From NCBI RefSeq assembly GCF_019679475.1, contig NZ_JAIEZP010000001.1:2170001-2234000 (forward strand): a stretch of 64,000 nucleotides of DNA, written 5' to 3'. The translations under genes were made by a program, and so were the position numbers. Below are positions 24,050 to 32,390 of the stretch, in pieces (the stretch's first letter is position 1; each line of letters starts with the position of its first letter). The stretch is from Hyphomonas sediminis (GTDB lineage: Bacteria > Pseudomonadota > Alphaproteobacteria > Caulobacterales > Hyphomonadaceae). A model generated the notes under the pieces. The model was not told the DNA's origin and did not search any database. It saw nothing but the letters and a program-made list of their open reading frames with translations.

Positions 24050-24763
24050 ATGCCGGATCAGGACGGGCGCAAGGTGAGTGGATGGGAAGAGTTTCTGGGC
24101 GCAGCGCTGGTCTTTCTTGTCAGTCACGCCTTGCCAGCCCGGCCAGGTATTCGCATCCGGCTGGTCTCCCTGCTGGGCCGCTGGGCCTATCTGGCGCTTT
24201 ACAGCGCGGTGTCCCTTGCGCTGTTCGCCTGGCTCATTATCGCAGCCGGCAGGGCGCCCTATGTCTGGCTCTGGTTCTGGGGCCCGCACGGCCTCTGGCT
24301 TGCCAATGGCCTTATGGCCTTGGCCCTCCTCCTGGTGATCGGAGGGACAGCCATTGCCAATCCTTTCAGTCTCGGCGGCCTCGCGGAAAGGGCCTACAAT
24401 CCGGCCCGTCCCGGTATTCTTGCGGTAACCCGGCATCCCTTGCTCTGGGCGATGGTGCTTTGGTCTTTGGCGCACCTTATTGCAAATGGCGACCTCGCGC
24501 ACGTGCTGCTGTTTGGGTCTCTGGGAGTGTTTTCAGTCGTGGGAATTCTCGCCATGGAAACCCGGAGCAGAAAGCGGAGCGGCGCGCAGTGGTCCCAAAT
24601 GATCCTCGGAACCAGCCTTGTTCCATTTGCCGCGCTCCTGAGAGGCAAAGCCAGATGGATAGAGCTCCTTCAGTTGAGGATGCTGCTCTTGCCGGTCGTC
24701 TGGGGCGGACTCATTCTCCTGCATCGGCCTGTGGTCGGTGTCTCACCACTACCCCCGGTTTGA
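24050..24763 (+). CDS. nnrU: NnrU family membrane protein
   Basis: A 237-residue protein with six to seven membrane helices. The motifs F-L-V-S-H near the N-terminus, L-Y-S-A-V-S-L and R-H-P-L-L-W-A-M-V-L-W match NnrU, found with denitrification and nitrate genes and proposed to act in electron or heme supply. Several starts are possible: ATG at 24050 (used here), GTG at 24074, and ATG at 24005; none has a strong ribosome-binding site. It sits at the head of the Moco block. Confidence 0.75.
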   Translation: MPDQDGRKVSGWEEFLGAALVFLVSHALPARPGIRIRLVSLLGRWAYLALYSAVSLALFAWLIIAAGRAPYVWLWFWGPHGLWLANGLMALALLLVIGGTAIANPFSLGGLAERAYNPARPGILAVTRHPLLWAMVLWSLAHLIANGDLAHVLLFGSLGVFSVVGILAMETRSRKRSGAQWSQMILGTSLVPFAALLRGKARWIELLQLRMLLLPVVWGGLILLHRPVVGVSPLPPV

Positions 24764-24800
24764 AGCAAGCCAGCCAATGCCAGTAAAAGGAATTGTTCGT

Positions 24801-25040
24801 ATGCAGATAGGATTTCACGGGCGTATCGCGGCTCCGTTCAGCGGCGCCGTGAATGTCGAGGTGTCCATGAACGGCCTTGCTGTTTCCGGACTGAGGGCCC
24901 TGCTTGCCAGCCAATACAATGTGGACGCCATCCTTCACCGGTCTGTGCGGGCTGCCGTCAACGATGAGATTGTCCCGGAAGACTACGTCATCCGGCCTGG
25001 TGATACTGTCGAGTTCATGAGCCCGGTCTCGGGGGGGTGA
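24801..25040 (+). CDS. moaD: Molybdopterin synthase small subunit (MoaD/ThiS family)
   Basis: A 79-residue ubiquitin-like protein ending in the diglycine ...SPVSGG needed for thiocarboxylation, preceded by the family pattern G-D-T-V-E-F. With MoaE it inserts the dithiolene sulfurs into molybdopterin. AAAGGAA lies 9 bases before the ATG at 24801. The protein is divergent in its first half, so the assignment leans on the C-terminus and on moaE nearby. A CopD-like gene separates it from moaE. Confidence 0.75.
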   Translation: MQIGFHGRIAAPFSGAVNVEVSMNGLAVSGLRALLASQYNVDAILHRSVRAAVNDEIVPEDYVIRPGDTVEFMSPVSGG

Positions 25041-25049
25041 GCTGACCCC

Positions 25050-25523
25050 GTGTTTGACATTACACTTGCCCGAGCCTTGCATGTCGGCGCCGTCGTCCAC
25101 TGGATCGGCGGCGTTTGCTTCGTAACACTCGTCCTGCTTCCTGGTGTCCGCAGCCTGACTGAGCCAGCCGAGCGGGCGCGCATCTTTGCAGCGATCGAAA
25201 GTGCGTTTTCCTGGCAGGCAAAGATCTCGGTTACTGTTGCCGGTCTGACGGGCTTCTACATTACCTACCGTCTTGCCGCCTGGGGCCGGTTTCTGGATCC
25301 CGGCTTCTGGTGGATGCATGCCATGGTAGCGATCTGGCTGGTGTTCACCATCGTGCTGTTCGTTCTCGAGCCGCTCTATCTGGACCGCTGGTTTTCGCGG
25401 CAGATGCACGCACAACCCGCAAGAACGATGGCGATCGTCCAGCGCGGACATCTGGTATTGATGACCCTGTCGCTGATAACTGTCCTGGCAGCGGTCCTCG
25501 GATCCCATGGCGCATTCTATTGA
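25050..25523 (+). CDS. Small CopD-like membrane protein
   Basis: A 157-residue protein with four helices. The first holds two histidines (A-R-A-L-H-V-G-A-V-V-H-W-I-G-G) and the third and fourth carry W-M-H-A-M and R-G-H-L, a pattern like the CopD/DUF2269-type proteins that may bind heme or copper. GTG start 9 bases after moaD; moaE begins 16 bases after its stop. Its place between moaD and moaE in a Moco operon is unusual. Function unknown. Confidence 0.65.
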   Translation: MFDITLARALHVGAVVHWIGGVCFVTLVLLPGVRSLTEPAERARIFAAIESAFSWQAKISVTVAGLTGFYITYRLAAWGRFLDPGFWWMHAMVAIWLVFTIVLFVLEPLYLDRWFSRQMHAQPARTMAIVQRGHLVLMTLSLITVLAAVLGSHGAFY

Positions 25524-25539
25524 TAATGAGGGGTCCCCG

Positions 25540-26037
25540 ATGACGGACGAAAAATGCGACAAAGGCGTGCATGCCGAGCTTGCAAACACGGTCATTGACG
25601 CCGCCGCGAGACTGGATGACCTCCGGCTTCGCGCACCCGGTCATGGCGCCGTCGTTTCCTTTCAGGGGACAGTGCGGCCGGTCACCAAGCAGGGAGAACC
25701 GCTGGAGAAGCTGATTCTCGATCACCATCCCCGGATGACGCTTGTTTCCTTGCAACGGATCGCTGAGGCGGGGATTAGGCGGTTCGATGTCAGTGCCGTG
25801 TCCGTGGTGCACCGCTGCGGGGCCATGGTTCCGGGCGAGGTTATCGTCTTTGTCGGCGTGACGGGCGACCATCGCCGGGAAGCGTTTCTGGCTGCCGATT
25901 ATCTTATGGACAGGCTCAAGACAGAAGCCGTCTTCTGGAAGCGCGAACTCGGACCGTTTGGCGAGCGCTGGATAGAGCCTACAGATCGAGACAGAATGGA
26001 CTTGGAGAGATGGAATGAAAAAAATGCCGGGCATTGA
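25540..26037 (+). CDS. moaE: Molybdopterin synthase large subunit
   Basis: A 165-residue MoaE. Typical features: G-A-V-V-S-F-Q-G-T-V-R near the N-terminus, L-D-H-H-P in the middle, the V-V-H-R-C-G strand, and the catalytic lysine in L-K-T-E-A-V-F-W-K-R-E. It converts precursor Z (cPMP) to molybdopterin with MoaD. GAGGGG 6 bases before the ATG at 25540 sets the start. Overlaps moaB by 23 bases. Confidence 0.85.
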   Translation: MTDEKCDKGVHAELANTVIDAAARLDDLRLRAPGHGAVVSFQGTVRPVTKQGEPLEKLILDHHPRMTLVSLQRIAEAGIRRFDVSAVSVVHRCGAMVPGEVIVFVGVTGDHRREAFLAADYLMDRLKTEAVFWKRELGPFGERWIEPTDRDRMDLERWNEKNAGH

Positions 26038-26560
26038 CGAGAGCCTTGCCTTTTACCCGCTGAACATCGCTGTACTGACGGTATCCGATACCCGAAATAC
26101 CGAAACAGATACTTCTGGCGGCCTGCTCATCGAGCGGGCCCAGGCGGCGGGTCATAATGTGGTCGAGCGCGCCATCGTCAGGGATGAGGTGGCGGATATC
26201 CGTACAGTTGTCTCGCGATGGATCGCCGAACCGGGGATCGACGTGGTGCTGACGACGGGTGGAACAGGATTCTCTCCTCGCGATGTGACCCCTGAAGCCG
26301 TCAAACCGCTGTTCCGGCGTGAGATGGATGGCTTTTCCGTCGTCTTTCACCAGGTGAGCCTTGGTACGGTGGGCGTTTCCACGCTGCAGTCCCGTGCTTT
26401 CGCGGGGCAAGCGGGCGAGACATTCATATTCTGTGTTCCAGGTTCAACCGGCGCCTGCCGGGACGCATGGGACCATGTGTTCGCCCTGGAGTTCGATAGC
26501 AGGTTCCGGCCGTGCTCCCTGGTCGGTCAGATTGAACGCTATCGGGGAATCTGTCCGTGA
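26015..26560 (+). CDS. moaB: Molybdopterin adenylyltransferase-type protein MoaB/Mog
   Basis: A 181-residue protein of the MoaB/Mog fold, which adenylates molybdopterin. The signatures [20 protein letters not shown] and C-V-P-G-S-T are all present. It starts inside moaE after GGAGAG and its stop overlaps the GTG start of moaC (GTGA), so translation is coupled. Confidence 0.85.
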   Translation: MKKMPGIDESLAFYPLNIAVLTVSDTRNTETDTSGGLLIERAQAAGHNVVERAIVRDEVADIRTVVSRWIAEPGIDVVLTTGGTGFSPRDVTPEAVKPLFRREMDGFSVVFHQVSLGTVGVSTLQSRAFAGQAGETFIFCVPGSTGACRDAWDHVFALEFDSRFRPCSLVGQIERYRGICP

Positions 26561-27045
26561 CGAAGCTGACCCACCTCGATTCTGATGGCCGCGTTCATAT
26601 GGTGGATGTGAGCGAGAAGGCCGCAAGTGTGCGCCGCGCGGTGGCGAGCGGGCGCGTGCGATGCCTGCCCGAAACGCTAGCCGCGGTGCGCGAGGCGCGC
26701 ACGCCCAAGGGGGCGGTTATCACGACGGCAGAGCTTGCCGGCATCATGGCGGCCAAGCGAACCCATGAATTGATCCCGCTCTGCCACCCGCTGATGCTCA
26801 GCAAGGTGGCCGTTACGATAGAGATGGATGACGCCCTGCCGGGCTTCAGAATTTCCGCCGAAGTGCGACTGACCGGCCAGACCGGCATTGAGATGGAAGC
26901 GCTGACCGCCGCGAGTGTCGCCGCGCTCACGCTCTATGACATGCTTAAAGCTGTCGACAAGGGTATTATCATTGAAGCGATCCGCCTTGAAGAGAAGAGC
27001 GGCGGCAAGTCCGGCGACTGGCGGGCGGAGACCGAAGCGCCATGA
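26557..27045 (+). CDS. moaC: Cyclic pyranopterin monophosphate synthase MoaC
   Basis: A 162-residue MoaC with the near-invariant motifs [19 protein letters not shown] and G-I-E-M-E-A-L-T-A, and the catalytic lysine in M-L-K-A-V-D-K-G. With MoaA it makes cPMP from GTP. GTG start overlapping moaB; its stop overlaps the moeA ATG by four bases. Confidence 0.92.
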   Translation: MTKLTHLDSDGRVHMVDVSEKAASVRRAVASGRVRCLPETLAAVREARTPKGAVITTAELAGIMAAKRTHELIPLCHPLMLSKVAVTIEMDDALPGFRISAEVRLTGQTGIEMEALTAASVAALTLYDMLKAVDKGIIIEAIRLEEKSGGKSGDWRAETEAP

Positions 27046-28226
27046 TTTCCTTCAATGAGGCACTCTCCCGCGTGATCGGCGTCGCGCTGCCATTGGGTTC
27101 TGAAAGCGTGTCCTTCGAAGCCGCATCGGGTCGAGTGCTTTCCGAAGCGGTCACGGCGCGGTTTGCCATGCCGCGTACTGATGTCTCGGCCATGGATGGA
27201 TATGCCGTGCGTGAGGCCGATCTCAAGGATATTCCATTCAGCCTGATTATTGCCGGGGAGGCGGCTGCCGGCACGCTGCCAGGCCAGCGGTTGCCGGAGC
27301 GCACGGCATTTCGCATCTTTACAGGCGCGCCGGTTCCCGACGGCGCAGACCGCGTGATCGTTCAGGAAAACGCCGAACGCGCGGGCGATCGGGTCACCTT
27401 TCTTCGCCCACATGGACCTGGCCGCAATATTCGGGCCGCAGGATCGGATTTCGCAGCGGGTGACCTGCTTGTGCCTGCCGGGATTCGCCTTGACTGGAGG
27501 GCTCTGACCACCGCTGCGGCCGCAGACCAGGGCAGGATCTCTGTCTGGCGCCAACCGTGTGTGGTGATCCTGGCCACGGGTGATGAGTTGGCCGCGCCGG
27601 GGCAGGCAATGGAAAGGCCCGGCGCCATCCCGGAAAGCGTCTCGCCTGGCATCGCCGCATTCGTTACCGCACATGGTGGCTGTCTGTTGCGGTCCGAGCG
27701 CCTGCCGGATGTGCCCGAACTGCTTGGTGCGGCGGCTGCGCGCGCGCTGCAGGAGGCTGATCTGATCATCATGATTGGGGGCGCGTCAGTCGGTGACCGT
27801 GATTACTCGCGTTCGGTGTTTGGTGAAGCGCCTGATTATGTTTTCCCAAAAGTAGCCATCAAGCCCGGCAAGCCCGTCTGGCTGGCGCGGATTGGTACCC
27901 GCCTCGTTCTTGGCCTTCCGGGCAATCCAACGTCTGCTCTGGTCACTGCCCGGCTGCTGCTGGCGCCCCTCCTGACCGGGATGAGTGGCGGCGATGCGGC
28001 CACTGCCGTCGTGTTCGAGCAGGGCTGTTGCGCTGATCCGCTTCCTGCTTGCGGTGACCGGGAAACCTTCCTCCGGGCCCGGATGACGGAACGCGGGCTT
28101 GTTCTGGCAGACTCGCAGGATTCAGGGAGCCAGCGGTCACTTGCGGCGTCAGATGCACTGATACGCCGTTTGCCTGGCGCACCGGCTGAACCGGCGGGCG
28201 CACCTGTTTCCTATATCCGCTTCTGA
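27042..28226 (+). CDS. moeA: Molybdopterin molybdenumtransferase
   Basis: A 394-residue MoeA that inserts molybdenum into adenylated molybdopterin. Motifs: S-A-M-D-G-Y-A (substrate loop), [29 protein letters not shown] and [12 protein letters not shown]. Domain order and length are normal. Ends the moaD-copD-moaE-moaB-moaC-moeA block. Confidence 0.9.
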   Translation: MISFNEALSRVIGVALPLGSESVSFEAASGRVLSEAVTARFAMPRTDVSAMDGYAVREADLKDIPFSLIIAGEAAAGTLPGQRLPERTAFRIFTGAPVPDGADRVIVQENAERAGDRVTFLRPHGPGRNIRAAGSDFAAGDLLVPAGIRLDWRALTTAAAADQGRISVWRQPCVVILATGDELAAPGQAMERPGAIPESVSPGIAAFVTAHGGCLLRSERLPDVPELLGAAAARALQEADLIIMIGGASVGDRDYSRSVFGEAPDYVFPKVAIKPGKPVWLARIGTRLVLGLPGNPTSALVTARLLLAPLLTGMSGGDAATAVVFEQGCCADPLPACGDRETFLRARMTERGLVLADSQDSGSQRSLAASDALIRRLPGAPAEPAGAPVSYIRF

Positions 28227-28256
28227 GACTTCAGGCTCATCCGACAGGAGACATAG

Positions 28257-28634
28257 ATGACTGAAAACGAAAAAATCATCCGGGAATTCATAGCCGCCTG
28301 GTCGCGTCTGGGCGTCGATGAAATTGTCAGCTATTTCGCCGAGGACGGCGTTTACCACAACATGCCCTTCAGGCCGGTGACAGGTCATGGTCCCCTGAAA
28401 GCATTTGTCGGCAATTTCCTGAAGGACTGGACAGAGACGAACTGGGAGATCCTGACTCTGGTCAGCTCGGGCGATATTGTTGTAGCCGAGCGCCTCGACC
28501 GCACGAGACTGGGAACGCAGGCTGTCGATCTTCCCTGTTGCGGCGTGTTTGTCATGGAAGGCGGGAAGATCAAAGTCTGGCGGGACTATTTCGATATGGC
28601 GACTTACACGCGCGGTATATCCGGCGAGGCATGA
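28257..28634 (+). CDS. Limonene-1,2-epoxide hydrolase / SnoaL-like protein
   Basis: A 125-residue alpha-beta-barrel protein of the limonene epoxide hydrolase type. The polar residues expected in the pocket are visible: L-D-R-T-R near 80-84 and V-W-R-D-Y-F-D-M near 108-115 (the Asp-Arg-Asp triad). Family members hydrolyse epoxides or bind small hydrophobic molecules; why one lies among Moco and anaerobic genes is unclear. 30 bases after moeA with its own ribosome-binding site (CAGGAG). Confidence 0.7.
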   Translation: MTENEKIIREFIAAWSRLGVDEIVSYFAEDGVYHNMPFRPVTGHGPLKAFVGNFLKDWTETNWEILTLVSSGDIVVAERLDRTRLGTQAVDLPCCGVFVMEGGKIKVWRDYFDMATYTRGISGEA

Positions 28635-28649
28635 GAGACTGGCCGTGAT

Positions 28650-28663
28650 TGATCCTTGTCAAG
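28650..28663. promoter_or_regulatory. Fnr/NarR-type site before the class II ribonucleotide reductase
   Basis: TTGATCCTTGTCAA matches the Crp/Fnr consensus TTGAT-N4-ATCAA in nine of ten half-site positions. It is in the 141-base gap before nrdJ, centred 120 bases from the chosen ATG. The same TTGAT-N4-GTCAA form occurs before narK and moaA. Confidence 0.6.
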
Positions 28664-28775
28664 GCAGGCCGGGGAATTTTCATCCCGCTGTCAGATGCTG
28701 CGCACCCCGCGTTTTGCCGCACCGAATCGGAGAGCCTGACCGTCCTTCAGCGATCAGATGAACAGGACAATCACC

Positions 28776-30971
28776 ATGCCTTTCGACACGCCGCTTGCAG
28801 CCGAAATCTGGGAAAAGAAATACCGCTTCCGCTCCGACGAGGGTGAGGATGTTGACCTCGCCGCAACGCTTTCTCGTGTTGCCAATGCTGTTGCCAAAGC
28901 GGAGAACCCCGCAAACCGGAAGGTCTGGCGCGCGCGGTTCCGCGATGCGCTCACGGACTTCCGATTTATCCCCGCAGGACGGATCCTCGCCGGGGCCGGG
29001 ACGGCGCGCAATGTCACCCTGTTCAACTGTTTTGTGATGGGGACTCTCCCTGACAACCTGCCAGGAATCTTCGAACATCTTCGTGAAGCGGCTGTTACCC
29101 TGCAGCAGGGCGGCGGGGTAGGGATGGATTTCTCCACCATCCGCCCGTCTGGTGCTCCGGTGATGGGCGTCGGCGCGCAGGCGTCCGGTCCGCTCTCCTT
29201 CATGGACACATGGGATGCAATGTGCCGGACCATCATGTCGGCGGGCCAGCGGCGCGGCGCGATGATGGGCTGCCTGCGCATTGATCATCCCGATATCGAG
29301 GCCTTCATCGACGCCAAGCGCGATGGCGCGCGGTTTCGCAACTTCAACCTTTCGGTCCTTGTGACCGATGAATTCATGGCGGCGCTGGAGGCGGGCAGGG
29401 ACTGGACGCTCAGCTTCAATGGCCAGCCCTATCGCTCATTGCCTGCGTCAGGTCTCTGGGACCGGCTCATGCAGGCGACCTATGACGCCGCAGAGCCCGG
29501 CGTGATCTTTGTCGACCGGGTGAATGCGCTCAACAATCTCGCAGACATTGAGACGATTAGCGCCTCAAATCCCTGCGGCGAGCAGATGCTGCCGCCCTAT
29601 GGCGCGTGTCTTCTGGGCTCGATCAATCTGGCGCGGCTTGTTTCCTCTCCCTTTGAGGCAGATGCGAAAATCGAGCTGACCGAGCTTGAAACGCTGACAG
29701 AAACCGCCATCCGCTTTCTTGACAATGTTATCGACATCTCGCGCTACCCCCTTGAGCAGCAGGGAGAGGAGGCCCGCGCCAAACGCAGGCTCGGACTGGG
29801 CGTCACGGGGCTTGCTGACGCCTTGATCTTCTGCGGCGCTGCCTATGGTTCGGACAAGGCCGTCGCTCTGTCGGAGCGCTGGATGGGGGCAATCAAGCGT
29901 GCCGCCTATCGCGCGTCAGCCCATCTCGCGGCGGAGAAGGGACCTTACCCGCTTTTTGACAAGGCCATTCTGGATCGCCCGAACCTTCTGGGCCTCGATC
30001 CTGACACGCGTGCCCTGATCTCCGAGCATGGCCTGCGCAATGGCTGCCTCACATCGATAGCGCCTACTGGCACAACCTCTCTGCTTGCCGACAACGTTTC
30101 CTCCGGAGTGGAACCCGTTTTTGCCTTTTCCTATTCGCGGAAAGTGCGTCAGGCGGACGGCACCAGTGTCGAAGAACCCGTCACCGACTATGCGCTTCGT
30201 GTCTGGCACAGGCTGCACGGCGACGCGGCGCCACCGGCAGACGTATTCGTCAGTGCACAGACCCTGACCCCTCAGGATCATCTTCGCATGCAGGCAAGCG
30301 CGCAGCGTTTTGTGGACAGTTCCATTTCGAAGACCGTCAACTGTCCGGCCGATATCAGCTTCGATGCGTTCAAGGATGTCTATCGCGAAGGCTATCGGCT
30401 CGGCTGCAAGGGACTGACGACCTACCGGCCCAATGCCATCACAGGGTCTGTCCTTTCGGTCGCTGAAACGCCTGTCCAGGCCGACGTTCCGGAGACGCCG
30501 CTCGCGCCGCGCGCACGCAAACTGGAAGGGGCGACCTACAAACTCAAATGGCCGCAAAGCGCGCATGCTGTCTATGTTACCATTAATGATGCAGACACCG
30601 GTCATGGACCCCGGCCATTCGAGATCTTCGTCAACTCCAAGAACATGGACCATTATGCCTGGACCCTTGCCCTGACACGGATGATTTCGGCTGTGTTCCG
30701 CCGGGGGGGCGATGTCAGTTTCGTCGCCGACGAGCTTCAGGCTGTGTTTGATCCGCAGGGCGGCGCGTTCATGGACGGGCGGTACGTGCCTTCTCTGCCC
30801 GCCGCGATCGGACGCGTTGTGGCCGAACATCTCGGCATGACGGGTGCGGGCAGTGCCGAGACTGGCAACCGCAAGGATGCAGCCTGTTGCCCGAAATGTG
30901 GTCAGAAAGCACTGATCCGTAAGGAAGGCTGTGACACCTGTCTCGAGTGCGGCCATTCGAAATGCGGGTAA
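28776..30971 (+). CDS. nrdJ: Adenosylcobalamin-dependent (class II) ribonucleotide reductase
   Basis: A 731-residue NrdJ that reduces ribonucleotides to deoxyribonucleotides using a B12 radical, independent of oxygen. The catalytic N-x-C-x-E loop is seen as NPCGEQ (about 265-270), with substrate-binding P-T-G-T-T-S later and the early cysteine in L-F-N-C-F. The C-terminus has the zinc/thiol tail C-C-P-K-C-G...C-x-x-C-L-E-C-G. The ATG at 28776 has AGGA 8 bases upstream; an ATG 18 bases earlier lacks one. An oxygen-independent enzyme fits growth by nitrate respiration. No cobalamin riboswitch was found in the leader. Confidence 0.9.
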   Translation: MPFDTPLAAEIWEKKYRFRSDEGEDVDLAATLSRVANAVAKAENPANRKVWRARFRDALTDFRFIPAGRILAGAGTARNVTLFNCFVMGTLPDNLPGIFEHLREAAVTLQQGGGVGMDFSTIRPSGAPVMGVGAQASGPLSFMDTWDAMCRTIMSAGQRRGAMMGCLRIDHPDIEAFIDAKRDGARFRNFNLSVLVTDEFMAALEAGRDWTLSFNGQPYRSLPASGLWDRLMQATYDAAEPGVIFVDRVNALNNLADIETISASNPCGEQMLPPYGACLLGSINLARLVSSPFEADAKIELTELETLTETAIRFLDNVIDISRYPLEQQGEEARAKRRLGLGVTGLADALIFCGAAYGSDKAVALSERWMGAIKRAAYRASAHLAAEKGPYPLFDKAILDRPNLLGLDPDTRALISEHGLRNGCLTSIAPTGTTSLLADNVSSGVEPVFAFSYSRKVRQADGTSVEEPVTDYALRVWHRLHGDAAPPADVFVSAQTLTPQDHLRMQASAQRFVDSSISKTVNCPADISFDAFKDVYREGYRLGCKGLTTYRPNAITGSVLSVAETPVQADVPETPLAPRARKLEGATYKLKWPQSAHAVYVTINDADTGHGPRPFEIFVNSKNMDHYAWTLALTRMISAVFRRGGDVSFVADELQAVFDPQGGAFMDGRYVPSLPAAIGRVVAEHLGMTGAGSAETGNRKDAACCPKCGQKALIRKEGCDTCLECGHSKCG

Positions 30972-30992
30972 ATTTGAAAAGGGATATGCAGA

Positions 30993-32189
30993 ATGGCGAC
31001 CAGTGCTGAACAAATTCGTGCCTATAGGGGGCCGGCTCTGTTCAGCCTTGGCCTGCGGCCCTTCTTTCTGTTGGGCGCGATCTGGGCAGCAATCGCCATA
31101 CCCCTCTGGATTGCGACCTATGCGTTTGGCCCGGTGGCCCTGCCGGTAGAGGCGGGCCTTGCATTTCATGTGCATGAAATGGTCTTCGGTTACGGCTCTG
31201 CGATCGTGGCAGGGTTTTTGCTGACTGCGGTTCCGAACTGGACGGGCCGGCTGCCTGTCTGCGGACAACCCCTCATGATATTGGTGGCGATCTGGATTGC
31301 GGGGCGTATCGCCATGCTGGTCCAGCCGGACCCTGCCTGGTTGGCGGGGGCCATCGAGAGCGCTTTCCTTCTGGTTTTTGCCGGTATCATCTGGCGCGAA
31401 GTGATTGCAGCCAAGAATACGCGAAACCTGAAAGTAGCCGCTGCTGTCTCGGTCCTTGCCCTGGCGAATGTCGGATTTCATTGGAGCGAAATCATAAATG
31501 GTGGCCTGCCGCAGATGGCCATAAGGACGGGACTGGCCGCGCTGATTTTTCTGATCCTGCTGATCGGCGGGCGGATCACCCCGAGTTTTACGCGCAACTG
31601 GCTCGCCAGACGGGGCGGCGCGATGCCGGCCCCGTTTGACCGGTATGACGGCATGGCGCTGCTTTTTTCCCTCGCTGCCCTTGCGCTTTGGGCGCTCTTC
31701 GGGGACCGCGCATTGTCATCCGGACTACTTGTATTGGCGGGTGCCCTCAATATCGTTCGACTCGCAAGATGGCAGGGGCAGCGAACGCTCGCTGAACCCC
31801 TCGTGACCATTCTGCATATCGGATTTGCCTGGGCGGCGCTGGCGCTCATCCTTCTCGGCCTGAGCGGTATTTTCCCGGCCGGCGTTCCGCGTGTCGCAGG
31901 CATTCACGCGGCCGGCGCAGGCGCGGTTGGCGTCATGACCTTGGCGGTCATGACGCGGGCAAGTCTGGGGCACACGGGTCACGTCCTGCATGCAGGGTGG
32001 GGGACAGTGCTGGTATATGGATTGGTCAATGCCGGCGCGATCACGCGTGTGGTGGCGCCGTTCCTCGACGGGGCACTTCAAGCGCCGGTCAATTATGTCG
32101 CAAGTGGATTTTGGGCAGGCGCATTCGCGCTTTTCGCAATGGTCTACGGCCCGAGGTTGTTGGCACCGCGGCCTGATCCTGTGCCTTGA
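30993..32189 (+). CDS. nnrS: NnrS family heme/copper membrane protein
   Basis: A 398-residue polytopic protein (about 12 helices). The histidines in F-H-V-H-E-M-V-F-G-Y, the segment G-F-L-L-T-A-V-P-N-W-T-G and G-G-R-I-T-P-S-F-T-R-N-W-L are the defining NnrS patterns. NnrS binds heme and copper and lessens the effects of nitric oxide on iron-sulfur enzymes and the iron pool; genes usually answer to NsrR or NnrR. 21 bases after nrdJ, so probably read from the same promoter. Confidence 0.87.
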   Translation: MATSAEQIRAYRGPALFSLGLRPFFLLGAIWAAIAIPLWIATYAFGPVALPVEAGLAFHVHEMVFGYGSAIVAGFLLTAVPNWTGRLPVCGQPLMILVAIWIAGRIAMLVQPDPAWLAGAIESAFLLVFAGIIWREVIAAKNTRNLKVAAAVSVLALANVGFHWSEIINGGLPQMAIRTGLAALIFLILLIGGRITPSFTRNWLARRGGAMPAPFDRYDGMALLFSLAALALWALFGDRALSSGLLVLAGALNIVRLARWQGQRTLAEPLVTILHIGFAWAALALILLGLSGIFPAGVPRVAGIHAAGAGAVGVMTLAVMTRASLGHTGHVLHAGWGTVLVYGLVNAGAITRVVAPFLDGALQAPVNYVASGFWAGAFALFAMVYGPRLLAPRPDPVP

Positions 32190-32207
32190 CGGGTCCGGAC
32201 CGGTCAC

Positions 32208-32221
32208 TTGACTCCCATCAA
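32208..32221. promoter_or_regulatory. Fnr/NarR-type site before moaA
   Basis: TTGACTCCCATCAA, whose complement reads TTGAT-N4-GTCAA, the same form as the sites before narK and nrdJ. A transcript starting about 41 bases from its centre would begin near 32256, exactly where the probable Moco riboswitch begins. Confidence 0.55.
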
Positions 32222-32250
32222 TCCGGCGACGCGCGAGCGTCAAAGACCCT

Positions 32251-32380
32251 GGGCGGCACGCAGCATAGCGTGTTGGAAATTCGCTCCGAGCCGTTCCGCC
32301 TAAAGCGCCGTTTCCCGGTGTCAAGGCGGCCCGGCCGAGGGTGGCAGTGGGAAACCCTGCCGCCTCCCGTGCTTGGAAAG
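32251..32380 (+). promoter_or_regulatory. Probable molybdenum-cofactor (Moco) riboswitch
   Basis: The long leader of moaA carries elements I recognise from the Moco RNA motif: CTCCGAGCC (32284-32292), TTTCCCGGTGTCAAGGCGG, a GGGAAACCC stem with GNRA-type loop inside GGCA/TGCC, then GCCGCCTCCCG and finally GGAAAGGAG as Shine-Dalgarno 7 bases before the moaA ATG. GCACG (32256-32260) can pair with CGTGC (32368-32372) to close the structure. Binding of the cofactor would be expected to hide the adjacent ribosome site. Assignment is from memory of the family, not from a covariance search. Confidence 0.6.
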
Positions 32381-32390
32381 GAGCCATGCG

